From contig CAZMNW010000037.1 in the NCBI GenBank assembly GCA_964567755.1, forward strand, positions 248,001-312,000: a DNA stretch of 64,000 nt, in the 5' to 3' direction. The notes under the pieces were generated by a model that saw only the letters and a program-made list of their open reading frames with translations, had not been told where the DNA came from and ran no database searches. A program made the translations under genes and the position numbers. This DNA is from DASRJW01 sp964567755 (GTDB taxonomy: Bacteria; Krumholzibacteriota; Krumholzibacteriia; G020349025). Positions 28,021 through 37,147 of this stretch are shown here, piece after piece; the first letter of the stretch is position 1; every line of letters starts with the position of its first letter.

Positions 28021-28058
28021 TTGACAACCGGCCGCAGCGCAGTGCGATCATGCGGCCG
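28021..28058 (+). promoter_or_regulatory. ligA: Candidate ligA promoter overlapped by an 8-bp inverted repeat
   Basis: A perfect -35 TTGACA (28021-28026) is followed after 19 nt by GATCAT (28046-28051; four of six). An inverted repeat CGGCCGCA / TGCGGCCG (28029-28036 and 28051-28058, 14-nt loop) fills the spacer and overlaps the -10. It could be an operator or a weak terminator for the preceding operon. Confidence 0.4.
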
Positions 28059-28102
28059 CGGGCGGCGCAGCTTCGAGCCTCCAGCCATTCCACGGAGCGA
28101 CG

Positions 28103-30100
28103 ATGAGCGAACGTGTGCGCCAGCGCATCGATGCACTCCGGCAGCAGATCGAGCACTACGACCACCTCTACTACGATCGCGCCGCGCCGGAGATCGGCGA
28201 CGCCGAGTACGACGCCATCGTCCTCGAGTTGAGCGATCTCGAGACCCGTTACCCGCAGTATCGACGCCCGAACTCGCCGACCGAGCGCGTCGGTGGCCGC
28301 GCCGATGCCACCTTCGCCAGCGTCGCGCACCAGGTGCCGATGCTGTCGCTCGACAATACGTACGATGCCGACGAGCTCGCCGCCTTCCACGCCCGCGTTG
28401 TCGAGCGGCTCGGCGGCGCTTCGCCGGCATTCGTGGTCGAGCCCAAGCTGGATGGGGTGGCGGTGAGCTTGCATTACGCGGGAGGTCGCTACGTGCGCGC
28501 CGTGACGCGAGGCGATGGCCGGCAGGGCGACGACGTGACCCGCAACGTCGCGACCCTCCAGGACGTGGCTCAATCGGTGCGCGCCCCCTGGCCCCTTTTC
28601 GAGGTGCGTGGCGAGATCTTCATGCCGGTCGCAGGGTTCGAGAGCATGAACGCCGTGCGCGAGCGCAATGGCGACAAGCCATTCGCCAACCCGCGCAATG
28701 CCGCTGCCGGCTCGCTCAAGATGCTCGACAGTCGAGAAGTGCGGGCGCGACCTCTGGCACTGTTCGTCTATCAGCTGGTCGAGGCCGAACGCCTGGGCCT
28801 GCCGACGCATTGGCAAGCATTGCAAGCGCTCGCCGACGCCGGGTTCCCCGTCAATGCATGCAACCGTCATTGCAATGATTTCACCGCGGTGCGGACGGCG
28901 ATCGCAGCCTTGCAAGAAAGTCGCGCGATGCTCCCATACCAGATCGATGGCGCCGTGGTCAAAGTGGATTCTCTGGCGCAGCAACGCGAGCTGGGAGCCA
29001 CGGCCAAGTCGCCACGCTGGGGCATTGCGTTCAAGTTCGGCTCGCCGCAAGTGCGCACGCGATTGCGCGCCATCCTGGTGCAAGTGGGGCGCACGGGGAG
29101 CGTGACGCCGGTGGCCGATCTCGAACCCGTGTGGCTCGGCGGCATCACGGTCACGCGCGCGACCTTGCACAACCGCGACGAGATCGAGCGCCTCGACGTC
29201 CGCGTCGGCGACATGGTGCTGGTCGAGCGTGGCGGCGACGTCATCCCCAAGATCGTGGGTGTGCTCCCCGAATGTCGCACCGGCAAGGAAAAAAAGTTTC
29301 GTTTCCCCCGGCGCTGTCCATCGTGCCGGTCGCCGCTCGTCACGAGCGACGAAGAGGTGGCGATCCGCTGCGACAACCCCAGCTGTCGGATGCAGCTCGA
29401 ACGCCGTCTCGAACACTGGGCCTCGCGCAATGCCATGGACATCGCGGGTCTTGGCAGCCAGAACGTCAAGTTGTTGTTGAAGGAAAAACTGGTGCAGAGC
29501 TACGCTGACTTGTATCGGCTTGGGGTCGAGGACCTCGTGACCTTGGAGCGATTCGCCGCGCGCTCGGCAGAGAATCTGATCGCGGCGATCGCTGCGAGCC
29601 GCCAGCGGCCGTGGCGTGCCAAGCTTTACGCGCTCGGGATTCGCCACGTCGGCACGACTGGCGCTGGAGTGCTGGCGTCACGCTACCCCGATCTCGGGTC
29701 GTTGCGCCGAGCGACGCAAGAGGAACTGCAACAGCTGGAGGACGTCGGACCGCGCGTGGCTGCCAGCATCGTCGACTTCCTGCAGGCGCCGCCCATGCAG
29801 CGCTTGCTCGAAGACCTCGAGGCGCTGGAAGTCCTGGTACCGGATGCAACGCAAGAGATGGCGACACAGTCCTTCGCCGGTCTCAACTTCGTCTTGACCG
29901 GCACCCTGGTGTCGATGACGCGAGCGCAAGCGCAGGCGGCGATCGAAGCGCGGGGCGGGCGTCTCGGCGGATCGGTGAGCAAGAAGACACACTTTGTCGT
30001 CGTCGGAGCGGACCCGGGCAGCAAGGCCGACAAGGCGGTCGAGCTCGGGATCCCGATCTTGGACGAGGCGGGATTCCTCGCGCGCATCGCTGGCGCCTGA
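28103..30100 (+). CDS. ligA: NAD-dependent DNA ligase
   Basis: A 665-residue LigA, full length (E. coli 671). The N-terminal Ia region has the NAD-binding HYDHLYYDRAAPEIGDAEYD segment. The adenylated lysine is K115 in VEPKLDGVAVSL, the same number as in E. coli. OB fold, then a four-cysteine zinc finger (CPSCRSPL and CDNPSC), tandem helix-hairpin-helix motifs (RHVGTTGAGVLASRYPDL, LEDVGPRVAASIV) and a C-terminal BRCT domain (FAGLNFVLTGTLVSMTRAQA) follow in order. It seals nicks in replication and repair. GGAG lies five bases before the ATG. dinG follows after 47 nt. Confidence 0.98.
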   Translation: MSERVRQRIDALRQQIEHYDHLYYDRAAPEIGDAEYDAIVLELSDLETRYPQYRRPNSPTERVGGRADATFASVAHQVPMLSLDNTYDADELAAFHARVVERLGGASPAFVVEPKLDGVAVSLHYAGGRYVRAVTRGDGRQGDDVTRNVATLQDVAQSVRAPWPLFEVRGEIFMPVAGFESMNAVRERNGDKPFANPRNAAAGSLKMLDSREVRARPLALFVYQLVEAERLGLPTHWQALQALADAGFPVNACNRHCNDFTAVRTAIAALQESRAMLPYQIDGAVVKVDSLAQQRELGATAKSPRWGIAFKFGSPQVRTRLRAILVQVGRTGSVTPVADLEPVWLGGITVTRATLHNRDEIERLDVRVGDMVLVERGGDVIPKIVGVLPECRTGKEKKFRFPRRCPSCRSPLVTSDEEVAIRCDNPSCRMQLERRLEHWASRNAMDIAGLGSQNVKLLLKEKLVQSYADLYRLGVEDLVTLERFAARSAENLIAAIAASRQRPWRAKLYALGIRHVGTTGAGVLASRYPDLGSLRRATQEELQQLEDVGPRVAASIVDFLQAPPMQRLLEDLEALEVLVPDATQEMATQSFAGLNFVLTGTLVSMTRAQAQAAIEARGGRLGGSVSKKTHFVVVGADPGSKADKAVELGIPILDEAGFLARIAGA

Positions 30101-30147
30101 GTTGCCGCTCGCCCGTGGACGGTGATGCCATCCCAGTGGGAGTTTCG

Positions 30148-32547
30148 ATGTTCGATGCGGAGCCGGACGCCCTCGCCGCCGAGATCGAAGCGGCCGCGAT
30201 CCCTGGCGCCGACGCGCGTTGGTTGCGCTTGGCGTGGGAAGCATTGCCCCCCGGCGCGCGCGCCGCGCGCAAGGCGCTCGGCGCCGCCCTCGCCAGGAGC
30301 AGCGCGCGCAAACCGCAGGCCGAAGCGCCGTCCGCGGCTGTCGCCGACGGCCGCGCCACGCCGGCGCTGCACGCTGTGGATGCTGCCAGCGTCGAGCCGC
30401 ACGCGCTGCTCGAGCGCTGCTTCGCGACCTTGGAAACAGTCCGCGGAAGCGCCGGCGTCGAGTTCGAGCCGCGCGCTGGACAGCGCGAGATGGCGCACGC
30501 CGTTCTCGCGACCTTGCTCGAACGCGGCACGCTGGTGATCGAGGCCGGGACCGGCAGCGGCAAGTCGCTGGCCTATGCATTGCCGGCTGCACTCTTCGCC
30601 TGGCGCGAAGGCCGGCGCTCGGTGCTCGCGACACACACACGCACGCTCCAGACCCAACTCGTCCAACGCGAGCTGCCGCGTCTGTGGGCGGACTTGGGAT
30701 TGGATCGCGTCCTGAGATCGGACGGACGTCGTGGCTTGCGCTTCGCCAAGTTGCTCGGGCGCAGTAACTATGTGTGCCGGACCGCGCTCGAGCGTTGGGT
30801 GCAGGCGTGGAGCGCGCGGGGGGGCAGCTTCGAGGCGGCGCGATTAGTGCTGGCGTTGCTGCACAGCGACGATGGCAGTCTCGATTCACTCGTGCCGGGA
30901 TGCGATCCCGCTCACCTGGACGCCGTGCGCAGCCGGCGCGAGACGTGCGCCGGACGCGCCTGCCGCGAGCCACCGCCGTGCCCGGTGTATGCCGCACGCG
31001 AACGCGCCCGCGCGGCCGATGTGGTGGTGGTCAATCACGCCCTCCTCTGCATCGATGGCCGGCTCGAAGGCACCTTGCTCGGCGATGCCGACGCGCTCGT
31101 CGTCGACGAGGCGCACGATTTGGACAAGGTGGCCACCGAGGCGTTCTCGCGCCGATTGGGACCGACCCAAGGCGAATCGATCGTCGTCGCGACGCGCCGT
31201 CTCGAAGCCGAGCTGCGCCATGTGCCCCCCAGCATGGAGGCGAGTGCCATGCAGCAAGCGCTGCCGCCGCTGGTGCAAGCGAGCGGGGCGCTGCGGAGCA
31301 GCCTTCAGCGGCTCCTCGCCACGCTCGACGCGGCGTTGCCGCGTGCCGCACGCGTGCGACAGCGACAGCGCTACCGCGACCCGGACGAGGTGTTCGCCCA
31401 CGCGCGCGATGCCGTGCAGGAGCTGCACGAAACGCTGCTGCAGACGGCGAGCGCGGCGGCGGCATTCGAGACCGCCGCGCTCGCCGCCGCGGTAGGGGAA
31501 CCGGCGGTCGCCGGCGTCGTCGAGCTCGCCGGGCTGATCGTGACGCTGCAGCAGGAGGTGGGCGAAACGCTCGACTTCCTGACGAGTGCCGCCGACGACG
31601 ATTGGGTGCACCATCTCGATTTCGGCGGGCCGGATGCTGCGTTGCGTGAGATCGTGGCGGCACCGCTCGACGTCGGGCCAGCGCTGCAACAGATGTTGGT
31701 GCGCCCGGACCGCGCCAACATCTATACCTCGGCGACCTTGTTCGTGGACGGCGAAGCGGCGCACGTGCGGCGGCGACTCGGTCTGCCACAGTCGGTGGCG
31801 CAGCAGGCGATCCCATCGCCCTTCGATTTCGCGCATCAATGCACCGTGGTGCGCACGGCCGGTCTCGGCGACTATCGCGCCCCCGAGTTCGTGACCCAGC
31901 TCGCCGACCTCGTCGATGCGGTGCACCAGCGCACGCACCGGCGCATGCTGGTGCTCCTCACGGCGCACTCGATGCTGCGCGCGCTGCACGGGCAGCTCCG
32001 ATCGCGGCTCGGCGATGGCGCGCCGCTGTTGGCGCAGGGGATCACCGCCGATCGCGACACGCTGGTGGCCCGGCTCACGGCAACGCCTGGCGGCATTCTG
32101 CTCGGCACCGACAGTTTTTGGGAGGGCGTCGACTTTCCTGGCGAGGCGCTGGAGATCCTGGTGCTGGCGAAGCTGCCGTTCGCGCCACCCGCTGAACCGC
32201 TGATCGCGGCGCGCTGCGAACGCTTGGCCGCTCTCGGTGAGGACGCCTTCGCCAGCTACTTGCTGCCACAGGCGGTGCTGCGCTTTCGCCAGGGGTTCGG
32301 GCGCTTGATCCGTACACGGCGTGACCGTGGCGCGGTCGTGCTCGTCGACAGCCGGCTCGAAACGCGTGAGTACGGCGAAAGTTTCATCGCCGCGCTGCCG
32401 GTTCGGGCGCTCTGCCTCGAGACCACGCACGAGGTGGTCGCGCACCTGGCGGAGTGGTTCGCCGCGGCGGACGCTCTCGCATCCGACACGGCGCGGTTGA
32501 CGCCAACGACCTCGGGGAGCACGATGCCTCGCCGGAGGCGTCGATGA
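30148..32547 (+). CDS. dinG: DinG/XPD-type iron-sulfur ATP-dependent helicase
   Basis: A 799-residue superfamily 2 helicase. The ATG at 30148 follows GTGGGAG; the open frame continues back into ligA in another reading frame. The first 100 residues are an Ala-rich extension. Walker A is EAGTGSGKS with K139; the DEAH box is VDEAHDLDK (D320). Between them lies the cysteine set expected for the 4Fe-4S domain: C in SNYVC, then CAGRACREPPPC. Motif VI appears as FRQGFGRLIRTRRDRG. DinG proteins unwind D-loops, R-loops and forked DNA. The stop overlaps the hutH start (ATGA), implying translational coupling with histidine catabolism, an odd pairing. Confidence 0.9.
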   Translation: MFDAEPDALAAEIEAAAIPGADARWLRLAWEALPPGARAARKALGAALARSSARKPQAEAPSAAVADGRATPALHAVDAASVEPHALLERCFATLETVRGSAGVEFEPRAGQREMAHAVLATLLERGTLVIEAGTGSGKSLAYALPAALFAWREGRRSVLATHTRTLQTQLVQRELPRLWADLGLDRVLRSDGRRGLRFAKLLGRSNYVCRTALERWVQAWSARGGSFEAARLVLALLHSDDGSLDSLVPGCDPAHLDAVRSRRETCAGRACREPPPCPVYAARERARAADVVVVNHALLCIDGRLEGTLLGDADALVVDEAHDLDKVATEAFSRRLGPTQGESIVVATRRLEAELRHVPPSMEASAMQQALPPLVQASGALRSSLQRLLATLDAALPRAARVRQRQRYRDPDEVFAHARDAVQELHETLLQTASAAAAFETAALAAAVGEPAVAGVVELAGLIVTLQQEVGETLDFLTSAADDDWVHHLDFGGPDAALREIVAAPLDVGPALQQMLVRPDRANIYTSATLFVDGEAAHVRRRLGLPQSVAQQAIPSPFDFAHQCTVVRTAGLGDYRAPEFVTQLADLVDAVHQRTHRRMLVLLTAHSMLRALHGQLRSRLGDGAPLLAQGITADRDTLVARLTATPGGILLGTDSFWEGVDFPGEALEILVLAKLPFAPPAEPLIAARCERLAALGEDAFASYLLPQAVLRFRQGFGRLIRTRRDRGAVVLVDSRLETREYGESFIAALPVRALCLETTHEVVAHLAEWFAAADALASDTARLTPTTSGSTMPRRRRR

Positions 32548-34088
32548 CCGCGGCCGTGAAAATCGATGGCGAGCATCTGTCGTTGCACGATGTCCGCGCG
32601 GTGGCCGCGGGAGCTTCCACCGTTCTGGCACCGCAGGCGCGGGCGCGCTGCGAGCGCGCCGCGGCAACCTTGCAGCAGGCCGTGAGCGGCGGCGCCGTGT
32701 TGTACGGCATCAACACCGGTTTCGGTCCATTCGCGCGCACACGCATCGCCGATGCAGACATCAGCGCACTGCAAGTGAATCTGATCCGGAGCCATGCCGT
32801 CGGCTATGGCGAACCGCTTGCGGTCTCGGTGGTGCGCGCCATGCTGGCGCTGCGCGCGCACTCGCTGGCGCGCGGCTACTCCGGCGTCGGCCCGGCGCTG
32901 GTCGAGGCGTTGCTGGCACTGCTGGAGCGCGATTGCATTCCGGTCGTGCCATCCCAAGGCTCGGTTGGCGCGAGCGGCGACTTGGCGCCGCTGGCGCACA
33001 TCGGCCTCGCGCTCTTGGGGGAAGGCGAGGTCATCCGTGCTGGGGAGAAGCTGCCGGCGGCTTCGGCGCTTTTGCAGGCCGGGCTGCGGCCGCATCGATT
33101 CGCCATGAAAGAAGGCTTGGCGCTCATCAACGGCACGCAGTACATGACCGCTGCTGGCATCCTGGCCGCGGCGGAAACCCAGATGGTCCTGCATGCGGCG
33201 CAAGTGGCGGCGGCGATGTCGATCGAAGCCATGCTCGGCAGCGTCGCGGCGTTCGACCCCGGGCTGCACGCGCTGCGCGGCCATGCAGGACAACGCCTGG
33301 TGGCCGCCAACTTGCGGCGACTGCTCGACCAGAGCGACGTCGTGGCCAGTCATGCTAGTTGTGGACGCGTGCAGGATGCGTATTCCTTGCGCTGCACGCC
33401 CCAGGTTCTCGGCGCGTCGCAGGACGCGCTCCGCTACGTGGAATCCGTGCTGCAGATCGAAGCCGACGCCGTGACCGACAACCCCTTGGTGTTTCCCGAG
33501 GATGGCCGGGTGATCTCCGGTGGCAATTTCCATGGCCAGCCGTTGGCGCTCGTGCTCGATTATCTGGGGATCGCCATCGCCGAAATCGGCAGCCTCGCGG
33601 AACGTCGCTTGTACCGATTGCTCCACGATCACGATGTCGACAAGCTGCCGCGCTGTTTGACCAACCAGCCGGGTCTGCAGTCGGGTCTGATGATGGTGCA
33701 GTACTTGGCGGCGGCGCTGGTGTCGGAAAATCGCACCGCGCTGCACCCCGCCTCCGTCGACAATGTCGTGACGGGCGGCGGAGTCGAAGACCACAACAGC
33801 ATGGGCAGCATCGCGGCGACACGCTTGCCGCGTTTGTTGCACAATGTCCGCGGCGTCATCGCCGCGGAGCTGCTGGCGGCGGCACAGGCGCTCGAATTCC
33901 ACGCGCCACTGCGCTGCGGCGCCGGCACCGGCGCGGCATTGCAGGAAGTGCGGCGGCACGTGGCGAAGCTCGTCGACGATCGGAGTCTCTCCCCGGACAT
34001 CGAGACGCTGGCGGCGCCGCCCGTGCTCGCGGCCATCGTGCGTGCTGCCGAGACGGCACTGGGCGAGACCTTGGCGCGTGCGGTCTGA
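32544..34088 (+). CDS. hutH: Histidine ammonia-lyase
   Basis: A 514-residue enzyme that converts histidine to urocanate and ammonia. The MIO cofactor triad is A143-S144-G145 in QGSVGASGDLAPLAHIGLA, within one residue of the classic HutH numbering. YGINTGFGPFA and NGTQYMTAA are further family signatures, as are QDAYSLRCTPQV and TDNPL. The start at 32544 is chosen because ATGA overlaps the dinG stop; a longer frame from 32454 lies within dinG. It is the first of three consecutive histidine-utilisation genes (hutH-hutU-hutI), 19 nt before hutU. No hutG, hutF or hut regulator is visible in the window. Confidence 0.97.
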   Translation: MTAAVKIDGEHLSLHDVRAVAAGASTVLAPQARARCERAAATLQQAVSGGAVLYGINTGFGPFARTRIADADISALQVNLIRSHAVGYGEPLAVSVVRAMLALRAHSLARGYSGVGPALVEALLALLERDCIPVVPSQGSVGASGDLAPLAHIGLALLGEGEVIRAGEKLPAASALLQAGLRPHRFAMKEGLALINGTQYMTAAGILAAAETQMVLHAAQVAAAMSIEAMLGSVAAFDPGLHALRGHAGQRLVAANLRRLLDQSDVVASHASCGRVQDAYSLRCTPQVLGASQDALRYVESVLQIEADAVTDNPLVFPEDGRVISGGNFHGQPLALVLDYLGIAIAEIGSLAERRLYRLLHDHDVDKLPRCLTNQPGLQSGLMMVQYLAAALVSENRTALHPASVDNVVTGGGVEDHNSMGSIAATRLPRLLHNVRGVIAAELLAAAQALEFHAPLRCGAGTGAALQEVRRHVAKLVDDRSLSPDIETLAAPPVLAAIVRAAETALGETLARAV

Positions 34089-34107
34089 ATGCGACGGAGG
34101 CGAGTGC

Positions 34108-35805
34108 ATGAAGCAGCCTGAAGGGGCGCCGTTCGACTGGGAGAGCGCGTTTGCGGCGCGCCAGCTGCGTGCCGCGCGCGGCACGACGCTCGCGTGCAAA
34201 GGCTGGCTGCAGGAAGCGGCGCTGCGCATGTTCTGCAACAACCTCGACCCGGAGGTCGCGGAACGCCCGCAGGACTTGGTGGTCTATGGCGGGATCGGCA
34301 AGGCGGCGCGCAATTGGGATTGCGCCCGCGCCATCGTGCGCACTCTGCTCGCGCTCGCCGACGACGAGACGCTGGTCGTGCAGTCGGGGAAACCGGTGGC
34401 GGTGTTTCGGACCCACCCCGACGCGCCGCGCGTGCTGCTCGCCAATTCGAATCTGGTGCCGCGGTGGGCGACGTGGGAGCACTTCCACGAGCTCGACCGC
34501 AAAGGTCTGATGATGTACGGGCAAATGACGGCCGGGAGTTGGATTTACATCGGCACGCAAGGAATTCTGCAAGGCACCTACGAAACCTTCGCCGCATGCG
34601 GGCGAAGTCATTTCGGCGCCAGCTTGACCGGCAGGCTGGTGTTGACCGGCGGGCTCGGCGGCATGGGCGGCGCGCAACCACTCGCGGTGACCATGAATGG
34701 CGGCGTCTGTCTGGCAGTCGACGTGGATCCAGAGCGCGTGCGGCGGCGGGTCGAGGGCCGCTATTGCCAGGAGATGGAAACCGACCTGGATCGCGCCGTG
34801 GCGCATGCGGAGCAGGCGCGGGCGTGCGGCACTGCGCTGTCCATCGGACTCGTCGGCAATTGCGCCGAGGTGCTGCCGGAGCTGGTGCGCCGCGGGTTCC
34901 ATCCCGATATCGTCACCGATCAGACCTCGGCGCACGACGAGCTACACGGCTACGTTCCGGCCGGACTCGACGTCGAGGCAGCTCGGGCACTGCGCCAGCA
35001 GCAGCCGTCGGAGTACGTCGAGCGCAGTTTCGCCTCCATGGCAGCGCACTGCCGCGCCATGCTCGATTTCCAGCGCGCCGGCAGTTGTGTGTTCGACTAC
35101 GGGAACAACTTGCGCGGTCAGGCCGAGCGTGCCGGCGTCGTCGATGCATTCGACTACCCCGGTTTCGTGCCGGCGTACGTGCGGCCGTTGTTCTGCGCCG
35201 GCAAGGGACCCTTCCGCTGGGTGGCGTTGTCGGGAGAGGCCTCCGACATCGCACGCACCGATCGTCTCGTTCTCGAGCTGTTTCCGGACGACGAGAATCT
35301 GTGTCGTTGGATTCGCCTGGCCGCGACCCAAGTGACCTTCCAAGGCCTGCCGGCACGCATCGCGTGGCTGGGGTACGGGCAGCGCGAACGCTTCGGCGTG
35401 GCTTTGAACGCGCTGGTGGCGAGCGGGGAGCTTCTCGCGCCGATCGTCATCGGACGCGATCATTTGGATTCCGGTTCCGTCGCCAGCCCTTATCGCGAAA
35501 CCGAAGCGATGCGCGATGGCAGCGACGCCGTCGCCGACTGGCCGCTGCTCAACGCGTTGTTGAATGCGGTGAGCGGTGCGACCTGGGTCTCGGTGCACCA
35601 GGGCGGCGGCGTGGGCATGGGATTGTCGCAGCACGCCGGCATGGTCATCGTCGCCGACGGCACGCCGGCGGCGGCGGCACGCTTGCGGCGCGTGCTCGCC
35701 TGCGACCCAGGTCTCGGGATCGCGCGCCACGCCGACGCCGGTTACCCCGAAGCCTTGCGCGCCGCGCGTGACCACGCCTTGCAGCTACCCATGATCCCGA
35801 ACTGA
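34108..35805 (+). CDS. hutU: Urocanate hydratase
   Basis: A 565-residue urocanase (family about 555) that hydrates urocanate to imidazolonepropionate using tightly bound NAD+ as an electrophile. The NAD-binding glycine motif is GGLGGMGGAQPLAVTMNGG; the start of the protein shows ACKGWLQEAALRMFCNNLDP and YGGIGKAARNWDC; the active-site region appears as TDQTSAHDELHGYVP. GGAGG lies eight bases before the ATG. It lies between hutH and hutI in the same orientation. Confidence 0.97.
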   Translation: MKQPEGAPFDWESAFAARQLRAARGTTLACKGWLQEAALRMFCNNLDPEVAERPQDLVVYGGIGKAARNWDCARAIVRTLLALADDETLVVQSGKPVAVFRTHPDAPRVLLANSNLVPRWATWEHFHELDRKGLMMYGQMTAGSWIYIGTQGILQGTYETFAACGRSHFGASLTGRLVLTGGLGGMGGAQPLAVTMNGGVCLAVDVDPERVRRRVEGRYCQEMETDLDRAVAHAEQARACGTALSIGLVGNCAEVLPELVRRGFHPDIVTDQTSAHDELHGYVPAGLDVEAARALRQQQPSEYVERSFASMAAHCRAMLDFQRAGSCVFDYGNNLRGQAERAGVVDAFDYPGFVPAYVRPLFCAGKGPFRWVALSGEASDIARTDRLVLELFPDDENLCRWIRLAATQVTFQGLPARIAWLGYGQRERFGVALNALVASGELLAPIVIGRDHLDSGSVASPYRETEAMRDGSDAVADWPLLNALLNAVSGATWVSVHQGGGVGMGLSQHAGMVIVADGTPAAAARLRRVLACDPGLGIARHADAGYPEALRAARDHALQLPMIPN

Positions 35806-35866
35806 GCACGGGTCGGCGTCGCACGTGGGCGTAGTTCCCGACCCAGGACCCGGATGCGGAGGCCGC

Positions 35867-37132
35867 GTGAGCGCCGTCGACTTCGTGTTGTTCAACTGCA
35901 GCGAGATCGTGTCGCCGGTCGGTGGCGGCCGCGCGCAACGTGGCCAGCGACTGGGCGAGCTGCGGCGCGTCGAGAACGCGGCACTGGTGGCGCGCGCGGG
36001 CGCCATCGTCGACTGGGGCCCCGAGGCCGAGGTGTTGCGCGATTGCGTCAAGACGCACGATTGCCTCGAGATCGACGCGCAACGCCACAGTGTCATTCCG
36101 GCCTTCGTCGATCCACATACGCACGCCGTGTTCGGCTGTGCGCGCGCCGGCGAATACGCCGATCGAATCGCCGGCAAGAGCTATCGCGACATCGCCGCTG
36201 CCGGCGGCGGCATCCACTCGAGCGTGCGCGATCTGCGCGCGCGCAGCGAGGACGAATTGGTGACCCTCACCGTGGAGCGTTTGCGCCGGCTGCTCGCCCA
36301 TGGCACGACCACGGTCGAGATCAAGAGCGGCTACGGCCTCACCCTCGAAGACGAGCTCAAGCAGCTCCGCGCCATCCAGCGTGCGGCGGCGCAAGTCCCG
36401 ATTCGTGTCGTCCCGACCTTCCTCGGTGCGCACGAAATCCCGCTCGAGTTCCGGACGCGCCGCGCGGAGTACGTGCGCCTGCTGGTGCACGAGATGCTGC
36501 CCCGTGTGGCTGCGCTCGCCGAATTCAACGACGTGTTCTGCGAGCCAAGCGTTTTCACTCTGGCGGAGAGTGAGGAAATCTTGAAAGCAGGGGCGAAACT
36601 CGGGTTGGCCCCCAAGCTGCACGCAGACGAGCTGGAAGCGTATGGCGGCGCTGAACTGGCCTGTCGTCTGGGGGCTGTTTCCGCCGATCACTTGGTCGCC
36701 GTATCGGCGGCAGGAATCCAGGCGCTGGGGCAGAGCGACACCGTGGCGGTGCTCCTGCCCGGGACGAGCTTCGGGCTCGGGTCGCGAGAGTATGCGCCGG
36801 CTCGGATGTTGGTGCAGTCGGGAGCAGCCGTCGCGCTGGCCACCGACTTCAACCCCGGGTCCAGCCACTGTCCGAGCATGCAAGCGATTTGGTCGCTGGC
36901 GGGCTCGATGTACCACCTCACGCCAGCGGAGGGTCTTGTGGCCTCTACCTTGAATGCGGCCGTAGCGATCCGCCGCGAGGCACAAGTTGGCAGCCTGGAG
37001 CCGGGGCGGCGTTGCGATTTGGTGGTCACCCAGGGTGCGGATTACCGCGAAGTGCCCTACCAGTTCGGGGTCAACAATGCATCTGTCGTGGTGAGTGAGG
37101 GACGCATAGTCTGGAGCGAGAAACCTCTCTAG
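35867..37132 (+). CDS. hutI: Imidazolonepropionase
   Basis: A 421-residue amidohydrolase that opens the imidazolone ring to give N-formimino-glutamate. Metal ligands are in PHTHAVFG and later in KLHADE, with the substrate loop RAGEYADRIAGKSYRDIAAAGGGI and the ATDFNPGS motif near the C-terminus. GTG at 35867 is chosen because GGAGG lies four bases upstream; a GTG at 35825 would add 14 residues of Pro/Gly-rich sequence with no ribosome site. The last step, from formiminoglutamate to glutamate, is not encoded here. The TPR gene follows after 15 nt. Confidence 0.95.
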   Translation: MSAVDFVLFNCSEIVSPVGGGRAQRGQRLGELRRVENAALVARAGAIVDWGPEAEVLRDCVKTHDCLEIDAQRHSVIPAFVDPHTHAVFGCARAGEYADRIAGKSYRDIAAAGGGIHSSVRDLRARSEDELVTLTVERLRRLLAHGTTTVEIKSGYGLTLEDELKQLRAIQRAAAQVPIRVVPTFLGAHEIPLEFRTRRAEYVRLLVHEMLPRVAALAEFNDVFCEPSVFTLAESEEILKAGAKLGLAPKLHADELEAYGGAELACRLGAVSADHLVAVSAAGIQALGQSDTVAVLLPGTSFGLGSREYAPARMLVQSGAAVALATDFNPGSSHCPSMQAIWSLAGSMYHLTPAEGLVASTLNAAVAIRREAQVGSLEPGRRCDLVVTQGADYREVPYQFGVNNASVVVSEGRIVWSEKPL

Positions 37133-37147
37133 GCGCAGGAGCCAAGT

